Assembly: GCA_947579665.1 (NCBI GenBank)
Contig: OX388350.1
Coordinates: forward strand, 86,633,152 to 86,697,151
Direction: 5' to 3'
From: Sympetrum striolatum
Lineage: Eukaryota > Arthropoda > Insecta > Odonata > Libellulidae
DNA length: 64,000 nucleotides
Shown here: positions 1 to 10,928 of the stretch, piece by piece
Layout: every line of letters starts with the position of its first letter
Position numbering within the stretch: the stretch's first letter is position 1
Program-made: the position numbers and the translations under genes
Notes under the pieces: generated by a model
Seen by the model: the letters and a program-made list of their open reading frames with translations, nothing else
What the model was told of the DNA's origin: nothing
The model's database searches: none

Positions 1-1782
1 ATCGACTTTCTTCCTGCCAAAGTATCTTTGTAATCTAGATGCATTCCTTTTTGTCATGTTTCCTTTGCCATGGCTTCCCTTGCTTTTTCTTTTTCACAAT
101 CCATCTTTTTTCAATCTCCGGAAGATCCACTAATCTATGCCGCCCAGCCTCTCCATCGTCCACATCCGGATTCATTCAGACGGTCCATTCCCCAATGTAA
201 TATTGGATTTCCTGCATAAGATCTCAGTCGATCAAATCCTTCTCTCTCGAAAAACGCACTCTTTTCTTACTGCGGATGTCCCAATATGCTGCAGGGCGTT
301 TGGCCTAACAGACGTTACTCTCAAAGAGGTTTCTCCGAAGAATGGAAGTTCACAAAGGGGCCCTCAGTTATGACGTCAAAACTACTTCTAAATCTACATT
401 AACAGCTATCTTTCCCCATGTGGCAGGAGTAAGGAAGGAAATTCAAACAAGATTCTAAATCCATCAACGGATTAAAAACTCTCTACAAACGAGTTCTACA
501 GCGTTCTGTACCTTCGTTCCACCAGCTTCGGAAACAACAGGAAATTCCGGATAACTTGTAAGTCTGTTATTGACTTTTTATATCATTTACATCATAAAGT
601 TTCATTAATATCATTATTGATGTTTAATTAATTTAATTGATTTAAATTCTGTTTCTCTCTCCTAAATTATTGGCCTACTTTCCTTCTAATTTCATAAGTA
701 TTTTTTTCACATTATATCGAACACGAAAACGCAACATAACCGTTATTCGTAACAACAGAATTGTGATATGTTAATCCCCGCGATTTGTACACCATTACTG
801 CAAATGCTGAGATCTCAGCAAACTGCCTGCTCTTCATATATTCTATTAAAATTGTTAGCATTGACTCGATTAAATTTCCAACATTTTGGTATTTACGGGA
901 TATGAACTCAGATTGAGAAGCCGCGTTCTACGTCAAGATTACAGGTTTTTGACCAGAAATTTTCCGTTTACATTATCAAATTTCACGTGATTTCTATTTT
1001 AAAAGAATGGTTCACGATCAAAATATCAATATTCATTCCATTTCTCTTTTTTAGTAATCACCTTTAAGTTTTTTGACCGTGACATCTAATATAATTTTGC
1101 AATTTAAACTCTTAAAGTTTAACCTACTGTAACAAGTGAAAATAAAAGCTTCCGATAACCTTATCAATGCATACCTTTTCCCTAACCCCTAATTTCCTTA
1201 CCCTCAACTCTATTTCATCGACGACTTAGCTTAATCCCATCACCACCCCCTTCCTTCTGTACTTAATTTTCTTCTTCCACACCTCATCCTGTGCATATAC
1301 TCCGTACTTAACCGATATGCCCGAAGATGTCAATTCATTCACGAAACTATTCGCCTCGAAAAATATATCAGTGGAAGATGTAGAGTGTTCATCGTTTCAT
1401 TTATCATGGTTCCCTTCCACAAAGTTGAGCTTGAACACATCAGATTAATCATAGAGTTTTTGTGCTTTCCCAAAAATGAGGATATGCCGTATATTTTCGA
1501 ATCAAAGACACAGTTAAGGTTTGGAAGTCATGTAGGGGAAATTAATAATAACGCGTTTGTGAGACACATGCTATCCGCTGTTGTATGAGGTCCCTTCGAT
1601 TATATTGTGAAGATACAGATGTTACCGGTTTTCGTTATTGTACTTGTCTCTAACGTATGTAGGTTGCGTGTCTTTCGATAGAACTTTTCCGAAGTAATTT
1701 TTCAAAGGAATCGTGCTACATATTTATCCCAAACCACCGGAATACCGATGAAGGACAATGATTATATACAAAAAGGAATTTA
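1..1782. other. Non-coding stretch upstream of Shaw
   Basis: AT-rich sequence with no recognisable protein, RNA gene or repeat. The open frames here are short and show no family motif. It is either intergenic or an intron between a non-coding 5' exon of the channel gene and its start exon; the sequence does not decide which. Confidence 0.5.
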
Positions 1783-1911
1783 CATTATTATTATTATTAA
1801 AGGCGAGTTTGAGACTGAAAAGTCACTTCTTCCATCTAACCTTTCGTCAATTGTATTATATTCATAAAAACTTGTGTATAGAAATAGAAAGGAAAACTTT
1901 AGGAGTGGAAG
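1783..1911 (-). repeat. Short interspersed repeat, copy 1
   Basis: On the minus strand this copy matches 8885-9035 at roughly 85% by eye. It runs through a conserved core (AGACTTTTCAGTCTCAA followed by CTCGCCTTTA in the other copies) into an (ATT)n tail, which lies at the left end on the plus strand. A simple 3' tail on an otherwise unique body suggests a SINE or the 3' end of a LINE. No tRNA-like promoter was seen, so the class is undetermined. Confidence 0.55.
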
Positions 1912-4900
1912 TAAAAAAAATCCTGAGGTGATATCTTAGGAAGAAATATCCACGGCAGGAAAACACCCACATCGAAGGGGGATATGAAAAACCTGCGCAA
2001 ACCTACTGATAGAACAAGCTAAAATGTGTTAAAGAAAGCTGTGTATAACATGGAGATTACAAAAGCAATAGTACTATAACTAAATTACAAATTTATAATA
2101 AAATTAAATCAGAAACAGGAAAAACTACAATAGTAAACCATGAGGAAACAATTAAGAAGACAAAACATAAGATATAACATACAGAAGAAATTACAAAAAA
2201 AAATAATAAAATAAAATATATGGTATGATTAACAATTAATGATAGCTTTAAACTTTATATTTAAAAATAATTTTCTCTTCTACCTTTTCTCTGCTTCGTG
2301 ATAGTAAAAATATACGATACTTAAGGTTCCGTAAATGTATTTCGATAAGTGATTACTATAATATTTTTAGAATTATCCGTTTGCTGAAAGTTTGCAAAAG
2401 TTTTACCTCGGCTTGTTAGGTTGATAATGGACAGTGGTGGATTGGGTGGACAATGGTTCCACTAAATGGACGAATCAACATTTTCAGCTTTTATTTGTCC
2501 TCCTTTTAAATTTTACCGGTAGACGGATATTAATTCATCGGAAACATCTCTCGTGCTCTATTCTCAACTCCGTTTCCTTCGATGACGTCACATCCTGTAG
2601 CGCCATATCCGTGCGAGTCCCTTCTCTTGCATTAGTAATTGCCAATTTCCTTACTCTAACATTGCTTCTTCTAACTCGTTAATTTTCCTTTTGAATACCT
2701 TTTTCTTTGCCGCATTGCTATATTGCCCTCTCCATTCTTCGCTGATTGTTTCTTTTCTGTAGCCGCTGACAATTATTGGCGCTGTCCAGGAGAGATTGTG
2801 CTCCATATTTTCGAGTTGACCCAGACTAGGATGCTGTAGCACTCAGCGTGGGTTAAACAAATATTCAGGATAAATTTGGATAGTAAAAATTATTGAAAAA
2901 ACATGTTCAAAGTATTTCTACAGTGAAGACCATGAAGACCATGACCTATATTGATGGAATGTAATACAGAAGGAAATACTTCTCTAAGAGGATTTTGAAT
3001 TATACGTAATTAACTATTACTCTCCCATATAGATATTAAAATATTTTTATTCTTAAAATTACCAGTTAAAATAATTTTGTCTGCAAAAAACCTGAGGTTC
3101 TTTTACATAAATTGTACCTAAATCCTACGATTTTTACGAAACTATTTAGATGATATATTTTTACAAATTCCAGTTAACTCCTCAGCCAAAAAAGAGGTAA
3201 ATGAATAAAACTTTTCCCTAAAAAACATACCAATCAATTTACGCATCCTTTCCCTTATAAGCCTCAGGGTTTGAATTGGAACTAATCTTTAAGCACGATT
3301 ATTTTAAAAATAAAAACGATTAATATAATTTAAAACATTCTAAATTTTATATAATTTAGTATGTGATATTTTATATATCTTGTATTCAGTTCTGGCAAAT
3401 CAATAAAATTCTTTATTAAAACATTATATCAAAGAAATGGCTATCAAGTTTAAATCTTCCATAAAATAAATGCTTGCGTGGTTATCTAATATTTTACCCA
3501 TTTGTAGTGTGACTTTAGGGATGCAGAATCAAAGTAAATGGTTAAATCTCTCACAAGTACCCCATTCCTTAGCTGAGCTACCAAGAACTCAATTCTACAA
3601 GGTTTGGAAGCCCTAACTTTGTGTAATCTCTAATCGAGACCATGAAATCTCTTCTTCCATTAACCGTCTCAGAGATAACTCCGCAAGACGCCAAAGGTTT
3701 GTGCATCGGAGACTAGTTAGAGATCAATCATACCCTTGATCAAATACGATCCATTTCAGGGTTGGTTTGTTCCTCTCTGCGGATTCTCCAAAATGAAATC
3801 CAATGTAAATAGGACCCAATTTGATCAGTCGGAGGAATAAATTATGAGGTCGTAAATGTGCATCAAGTTTCCTCGGATTCACGTATTCCCCTGGTTAAGA
3901 TTCGAGGGTTCTTTGAATAAATTCAAGGAAAGAGCTCTTTTAAATTCAAGGGTATAAAACGAATCTTACTAATGAGAATCTGTTTCTAGTCCTTTCTCTT
4001 TAAATTTTATAAGCTTCATTTGGGAAAATCAGGTTGAATTTCGGCTTCTCGTTTGTTTAAATTACGGAATAATTTATCTTTTACTCTTAAAGTTATGCAT
4101 TTGGAAAGTTAGGTCACAATTGAATCCTTAACAAGATATTAAAATGATGAACACTTCTTTTATCCCTTTCAGATTTTTCAATCTGCTAAGTTACTTCAGT
4201 TTGGGGCCATTTAGTCAAGATATAACGCACAGAGAGTGTTTATTACATATCATATCTAGATTTTATTTCAATTTTGTAAGGGAAATGAATTTGCTTACAT
4301 TAATTTTGCTCATCCCTAAACATTACAAAATAATTACATAGAATTATTTCATTTATTTGCCAAAATAACGTTGATAGTTTCGGCCTTCACTATTTTGAGA
4401 TTTTTTCGCTAAACCTAACGACTTTTTCTCTTTTCCTTCAATGACTTTTTTGTTCAGCCCATATATCCTTAATTAATTCATCAGTGAAATTTAACTTCTT
4501 AGTTAGTTAACTATGTTTAAGTACCATTTACATAAGTTAACTTTATTTAGCAAGTTACTGAGTACATTTAGGGACTGGTAAAGAAATGAAACAGTTTTGA
4601 GGACTTTCAAATCTTATGGATCATACATTTTAGGCAGATATTGCCGCTCCTGAAACTTTGTAAATGGTTTCCTGTTATGACGCTGTCTATTGCCAAAACG
4701 AGAAACACTAATTTAATTTCAGTTCTCAATTAATTACTCCAGATTTATTTTTCAGTTAAAATATTTGAAACCGACATCAAAGATTCTATCTTAGGCAGGA
4801 TATAAAGCAACATTTTTTCATATTAACCTAATTTTGGAAACACTGTATTACTTGCTGTGGCAAAATCTTACTCTCGAAACAATTTATATCCATGCTTTCA

Positions 4901-7900
4901 CGAATTGCGGCATCAGTCGAGTTAGAACAATGGCATTAGCCTATGACACAGCAAGAATTGCCTCTCGTAAAGTGTATCGCTTTAGCAGGGAATTGCGACA
5001 TCAGAATAAAGTTCACGGCATTTCCTCGATTCGCTGAACTCATTCTTTCCCATTTCAAGCCGTAAAACTCTTTCATTGAATGCGTCTCAAGTATCATTGC
5101 CCCAATTACGAAGAGAATGGAGATTAATCTTCGTTTCATGCAGCACGAAACAGCATCTCATCCAAAGGCCCAAGGCACCCTCTGAAACGCACTTTGTAAT
5201 GCATATTGAATTAATGTCTTCTTATACACTAACCCAACGCCATAAAATCCTAGAGGATCACTTTACATCGTTACTTCGCTCATCAGATTGAACCGGAATA
5301 ACGTTTCCTTATTTTCTGTATCATCTGTAAGTATGTATGAAAGCAAAAATTAAACTGAGTAAATGTCATCTTCGCTGTGTGCAGATTCTATAGCAGTATA
5401 GAAGGAAGAGGATGTGATAAGGATAAGAAGAGATGTTCCCTCCAAAATAAAGAAACACGATCGGTTTAATCGGAGTAAGTAAGAGAGAAAAAAATTACAA
5501 AAAGACAATATTTAGGGAAATACCAGAGAAAAGAGGACACTTTTGGACAAACGAACCCTTGAAAATGGTAGATAGGATTTTAAAACCAAACAACATTCTA
5601 AACGTTTAAAGAAGAAACATTTTCTTCTCATGAATAGAAACTACTGAGATATGAGGATAACAAATAAATACTGAAAAATTAATTTGCTGCATTTGAAGCA
5701 ATTTACAAAAAGCGTTAAATCTAAAATATATTTAATCATAAATCAGGAAAAGAATTGCAAGGGTTCAGCCCTGGATTAACTTGCAGTGATACAGAATATA
5801 TCAGGAGAGAGGTATCCGCCTTATCGACCTCAGTAAGCGTTTGAAAGACTGCCTCTTGGCAACGTGATCTACTCGTTGGGAGACTAATTGAGGAAGGCTT
5901 TGGAAAACACCCGCCCTTCCATTATTCCGGAGATTCTGCGAATTGAGAGAAAAATATCTGCCCGAAACAAGTCTAAGGTTTCCGGTGCTGAAACATTCAC
6001 TTCATTTCGAAGAATTGCCTAAATTAACTCGGTAACTTTAATGGAGACCGCTCCAATTAAATAAAGCCCTTGCATCTAAGAGCCTTCTGATTTGTTATCC
6101 AAGAAATAATTAAGATTAAATGTCCCTGGAAAGTTCATGAAAACCTTCAAGTAGGCTAAAATTAACATCAATTTAATTAATTTGAGATTTCACAACGTTC
6201 TTATTGTCTTGATGAATGGGATATTTCTAATTTTATTCGATACTAGGAAAAATTAATTTCCTACATTAATTACTTTGTTTTATTCTTGTTGATGGTTGCG
6301 ATAGTATGAGAGATGAAATGCCATGAAGTGTGTTATTTATACGGTATTTGTGTCGCAACAATAATGTGAGAAAAATGATGGAAAACTCTAACTTCACGAT
6401 GAAATCAAACTACCTCACTCCTCGTCCAGTCTGGCACACATAAATCCTTCTTCAAAGGTTGCAGTAAGCAATAGTGAAGAGATTTACTATCTTACCCATA
6501 GATATAGATTATCATAGTAAGAATAAAATAAACTTGAACTGTTTAAAATTTCCAAACGATGCTTTCATGTGCTATGTTAAAACTTAATTCCATCATGTGT
6601 GATAAGAAGTACCTTAAGATGATTCACTATGCCCTTTTATTACCCCAGCGTAACAAATATCCTGGTTACATTACGTTCTTGGTTTCCAATGACCTCTTCT
6701 TTTATGAAAGTAAGATTTTTCAAGATTTAATTTATATACTCAGGAGTAGCTTTCAATTCGTTTGGTGTAGCTTCACGGTTATTCTAAGTCACAGAAACAT
6801 AAAAATCAAAATCTAATTACAGAATTTAAAAAAGGCAATATATTCTTTTTAGGAAAGTTGTGTAGAGATAATACAATTGACTCTACAGCCTTGATGATGA
6901 AGAAGTCCATCATCACAACTAATGAAACGGATACTGTTTCCTGTAGATGGAGTAGAGTATCTGTTTCATTTATTCTGGTACAATAGCATCAATTTAAAAC
7001 TGATAATACAGATCGGTGATTTTGATAAGGACCAACCAAAAGAGAACATTATTTTACATCAACTAAATTTGATTATATTTAGGAAAGAATATGCTTTGCG
7101 CGATTTTTCCAAGCGCCAATATTTCCTTATTTTGAGCCGCTCGCTGTTGGCTGAGGCATTTTTGCAGCTTCTTTTCGAAAGAATATGAATTCCGAAAATA
7201 AAAGAACCCTTCGAAGGTGCTTCGCGCCCACACATTTCTATTTTCTCATGGTGGAAAAAATAAGAGCTCTTCTTATCCAAGGAAAAGTTTGAATATCACG
7301 CGGCCCAATAATTTCCATTTTCCCATGAAAACAAAAGAAAAACTCTCAGAACGAAATCCCTCTCGAGGCGAAAGTTTCTCTATGAAATTAAATGCTTCGG
7401 AAAGGGAAAAAGTTGGGAAACAAAGTTCTGCTTCGTGTAAGAATCAATCGAACATTTTCAGCCCCTCAGAGTCGCCCTTATGTTCGCTCAATGTCAGCTT
7501 TACTTTCAGAATGAGCGTCAGGAACCCTCAAGGAGGCAGATAAAGGATTGACTTATCCTTATGAAGAAGGCGATTAATAGCTTTTAATTTCCACCTTAGA
7601 TCAAAGTGATGGAGGTGTTTCAAAGGTTTACGCTTTCGTCACGATTCTCGAATTCCGATTGTTCTCAAGATTCTTTGGTCTTCATTTGTATTTAGATACT
7701 AACTTCGATAAGAATCCAACGCAATGTCCATTGTGACCAAGGGTAGCATTAGATGCTTCAACTTCTACTATGAATCATTTGTTTTCAACCCTCCTGGAAA
7801 CTCTCAAACCAAGTATTATCTCAGCTGGCATTCGCACCATTTTCCATGGAATTAAGATCTCATTTTATTATGAACATCAAAATACTAGTATCGTACTCTC

Positions 7901-8884
7901 AGAAAACTGCAAATTTCTTGGATTTCAAATGAATCAAAATCTTTTATATAATTTTCGTTGAGGCAATATCATCAATAGGTCACAAAAAAGGGAAATTAAA
8001 TAGGAAATGTATTAAAAAAACTTAAGTCTTCTGTAAACAACATTTGAGGGAAGAAATAATGATAAAGGCCAAGATGAAATTACAAGGCGTTATAGCTAAT
8101 TTTAAGACTAGAGAATATGAGGGAGTCAGGAAGTACTTAACAATAGGTCAGCCTGAAGAGCTGTGACAAACCAATCTCCGGATTGCCCATGATTATGATG
8201 GTGGTGAACAATAGTTGTGCGGAATTCAAAACACATTCTTGATATAGAGTAACATGAAATAAGTCCCACCGAATCAAGACGACTAAGTTCTCTTTTTATC
8301 CTTTCATTTGATTTCATAATTAAGCTGACTTATTCTGTATCTAATTAAACCAGGATACTCGTTATCACAAGCAGTTAATTATTACCTGGACCGTACATTA
8401 CTTAAACCTTAAGTACCTATTCAAGAGAACAAATAATAGAATCAAAAAATTTACTGTTGATAATCGAATATCAGGGAAGTAATTCAGCACATTATAGTGG
8501 GTGTACTATAATGCCTAAAAATATAAATTCATAATATGTCTAAATTTTACCATGTAGGAATAAGATCTTTGGTGGTTACATTTACTTCATGGAATTCTGT
8601 GGCTAAATTAAAAAATTGAGAAACTAATAAAAGAAAAAACTACTCGGTAGTGTATCTCTCTTAAAAACCATTATAAATGATTCCATGAGACGAACGCAAG
8701 TAAGATTTGGAATCCTAAAGTATTATGTACCGTTAACATTTAAAAGTACCTCTTTAGAAAACTTTTATAGAATGTAACGTAGAACGTAAAATATAATTTA
8801 AAATTCCATACTTAATATGAACTATAATGAATTCTTTGATTAAAATTAAAAAACAAGGACTCTCTCTGTAGACTTATATACTTT
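1912..8884. other. Non-coding stretch upstream of Shaw
   Basis: About 7 kb without a recognisable gene. 1912-2240 is A-rich and looks like old retroelement debris. The open frames at 4834-5291, 6922-7188 and 7217-7543 have no family motif, and those around 5 kb and 7 kb overlap on both strands, so they are not called. No repeat shared with the rest of the window was noticed. Confidence 0.45.
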
Positions 8885-9035
8885 ATTTGTCCTTCTTCTA
8901 TCTAAAATTCCTCGTAAAGTTTTCCTCTATATTTCTATTCACATATACACAATCTTTTATGTATATAATACCGTTGAAGAAAGGTTAGATGGAAGAAGAG
9001 ACTTTTCAGACTCAATCTCGCCTTTAATAAAAACC
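8885..9035 (+). repeat. Short interspersed repeat, copy 2
   Basis: Opposite orientation to 1783-1911 and the best preserved copy. It has the GGTTAGATGGAAGAAGAGAC core, then CAATCTCGCCTTTAATAA at the tail end. The 110-residue minus-strand open frame across this interval reads through the repeat and is not treated as a gene. Confidence 0.55.
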
Positions 9036-10364
9036 TTAATAACTGTCCTTCCTAAAATACAAAACGGTACCAACGCCATACATTTTTTGTACGTAATATA
9101 AGCAATCCAGAACGTTTTATACGGATATTCTTTTGTTGCACTAAGAAGAACGAATAATTGGATTAAGATAATAATGATGTTGCAGTGGATTGCTTCAAAT
9201 GAATGCAATTGCGAAATGGGATTTGCAAAGGGTACGTAAAGGATTAGCGTCCAATAAAAATACCTAATTGACCTGAATTGGAGAGGCATTGTGAAACTGC
9301 TCGTTCATGATAAGAAAAAATGCGTATTAACATCTTAAACGCTCTGTTTAACAGAACGAGGCTGTCATTTGTTCTTAGTGTCAGAGGATTGCACATTATT
9401 CTATTTTGCAGACTTTTTTTCTGTTCCTCCGGGTGCTCATCATGGGATTTGGTATAAGATACTGGGTTGAATTTCTTGTCGTAGTTCTGTTTTTGAATTC
9501 TATGGTATTCATTACAATTTTCAAATTTATAACTACGTATTTGGGTAATAAAAACATTTAAAATTAGCTTATTTGGTACGGCGCTCATCTTTGATGAAAG
9601 TGGTCCGGAATGTGATTCCGGTTGGATTCCAAATCTTACGATTGGGTTTTGTGGGATATTTAGTGGTTAGAAATAGTTACAGGAAGAAGTACATGCCTAT
9701 ATGGTAAGTAATGATCATTAATCTCAAAAAATAATTCATGAGAATCGATATTGAAAATTCACTGTGCCTCCAAATAGTGTACGCAGATTTACTGAAATAT
9801 CTACAATACCGTAATTGTTAATTGTTTCTTCTTTCAAAAGATTTGGTCGACAGATCCATCGTTCGTAAGTAATCGTATATTTTTCTTGGTAATTATATAA
9901 TAATTGTATACACACTCTTTGATACAGGTAAACACCATTTCTTTTTTATTTAACCTTGATCGAAAGAATTTGATTATAAATATTCGTGGACGAACTCGGA
10001 GGACCAGTGTGTGTGCGATTCTATTCTTAGATTTGAAGAATATCTAATGCTACAATTCTTGTATTTAGATTTAGAGTAATTTGTGAAGATATTTTGTTCG
10101 ATTTGATTGCTTGTAGTGAATGTGTATTGTCTCTTTTGCATAATTTTTATCTATTCTCTGCTTGTCTTTCATAATTCTTTTTATTCTCCTTCTTCACAAA
10201 ATAGAGTTTTCTACCTGTAGGTTTCGCCGGTTTTTCACACTCCCCTTCCTGTGAGTGTTTTCCTGCAGTAGAAATTTTCCCTGAGCCCTCAGCTTAGGTT
10301 TTATCAAAATCCACATACTAGTTTTCTTCGTGTACTTTTACAAACTATCTCTTTCTTTCTGTTT
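9036..10364. other. Non-coding stretch just upstream of Shaw
   Basis: No gene or RNA recognised. It is AT-rich, with a pyrimidine-rich patch at 10140-10260. A promoter could lie here if the transcript starts locally, but no initiator or downstream element can be defended by eye. Confidence 0.4.
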
Positions 10365-10448
10365 CGCATATGACGATGGGTTAGGTGTAAGAAGAGACTT
10401 TCTAGTATCAATCTCGCCCGATTAAAGGCCATTTATTATTATTATTAT
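10365..10448 (+). repeat. Short interspersed repeat, copy 3, with (ATT)n tail
   Basis: This is the tail-end part of the family seen at 1783-1911 and 8885-9035. It shows GTAAGAAGAGACTTT, then CAATCTCGCC, then five to six ATT units. It ends about 60 bp before the splice acceptor of the Shaw start exon, so it sits inside the flanking intron or 5' region. Confidence 0.5.
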
Positions 10449-10504
10449 TAATATATTTGCAAATGAAAATAAATGCTCGAACTAAATTCTTTGTATCTTT
10501 AAAT

Positions 10505-10527
10505 AGGAAGGATGAAGCACTGACGGG
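10505..10527 (+). promoter_or_regulatory. Probable splice acceptor and 5' UTR with a three-codon upstream ORF
   Basis: A T-rich tract ending in AAATAG puts a plausible acceptor AG at 10505-10506, so the exon would begin at 10507 and earlier exon(s) would be non-coding. Between it and the start codon, 10512-10523 reads ATG AAG CAC TGA. This minimal upstream ORF closes 4 bp before the channel ATG and could lower initiation at the main start. The acceptor is inferred from sequence only; the transcript might instead begin nearby. Confidence 0.45.
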
Positions 10528-10724
10528 ATGGACGGTACCGAGAACCGCATTCTCCTGAACGTGGGAGGTATTCGGCACGAGACGTACAAAGCGACGCTCA
10601 AGAAGATCCCTGCCACACGCCTCTCTCGGCTAACGGAGGCCTTGGCCAACTACGACCCCATCCTCAACGAATACTTCTTCGACAGACACCCCGGGGTCTT
10701 CGCGCAAGTCCTCAACTATTACAG
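10528..10724 (+). CDS. Shaw: Shaw-type potassium channel, first coding exon (N-terminal half of T1)
   Basis: Encodes residues 1-65 plus two bases of codon 66 of a Kv3/Shaw voltage-gated K+ channel alpha subunit. These form plasma-membrane tetramers that repolarise excitable cells. The N terminus opens [19 protein letters not shown], then [10 protein letters not shown] and an FFDRHPGVF block. This is the T1 (BTB-like) tetramerisation domain that restricts assembly to the same Kv subfamily. The first ATG of the long frame is chosen because the T1 core starts about seven residues later, as in insect Shaw proteins. The exon is far more GC-rich than its surroundings. It ends ACAG|GTAAAC, splitting an Arg codon (AG|G), and joins in frame to 10796. 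The assignment is firm. The lack of membrane segments is expected this far upstream. Confidence 0.93.
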
Positions 10725-10795
10725 GTAAACCGCAGCCCATTAGCCGCTGCTCCGCGTCCTTCCATGTCTCACGCTCTTTTCTATCAATTCTGCAG
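10725..10795 (+). other. Shaw coding intron 1 (71 bp)
   Basis: A minimal GT-AG intron: GTAAAC donor, a pyrimidine-rich tract with TCTATCAATTCTGCAG, and AG at 10794-10795. Removing it restores the Arg codon and continues T1 as [10 protein letters not shown]. Introns of about 60-80 bp are common in insects, in strong contrast to the giant intron 3. Confidence 0.9.
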
Positions 10796-10928
10796 GACGG
10801 GGAAACTTCATTACCCCACCAACGTGTGCGGACCTATATTCGAGGAGGAGTTGGAATTCTGGGGTCTGGACTCGAATCAAGTGGAGCCGTGCTGCTGGAG
10901 CACTTACAGCGTCCACAGAGACACGCAG
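10796..10928 (+). CDS. Shaw: Shaw-type potassium channel, second coding exon (C-terminal half of T1)
   Basis: Encodes residues 66-110. It carries the zinc site typical of non-Shaker (Kv2-4) T1 domains, HX5CX20CC: His71, Cys77 and Cys98-Cys99 in this numbering. All four ligands are intact. The site bridges neighbouring subunits in the T1 tetramer. The following YSVHRDTQ matches the post-T1 linker of Shaw. The donor is CAG|GTCTTT at 10929 and the exon ends in phase 0. The sequence [17 protein letters not shown] is near-invariant in Shaw/Kv3 and rules out Shaker, Shab and Shal. Confidence 0.93.

Noticed and set aside
7217..7543. 108-codon open frame
   Set aside because: Low-complexity Ser/Lys-rich translation, no motif, no splice context; overlaps other frames.
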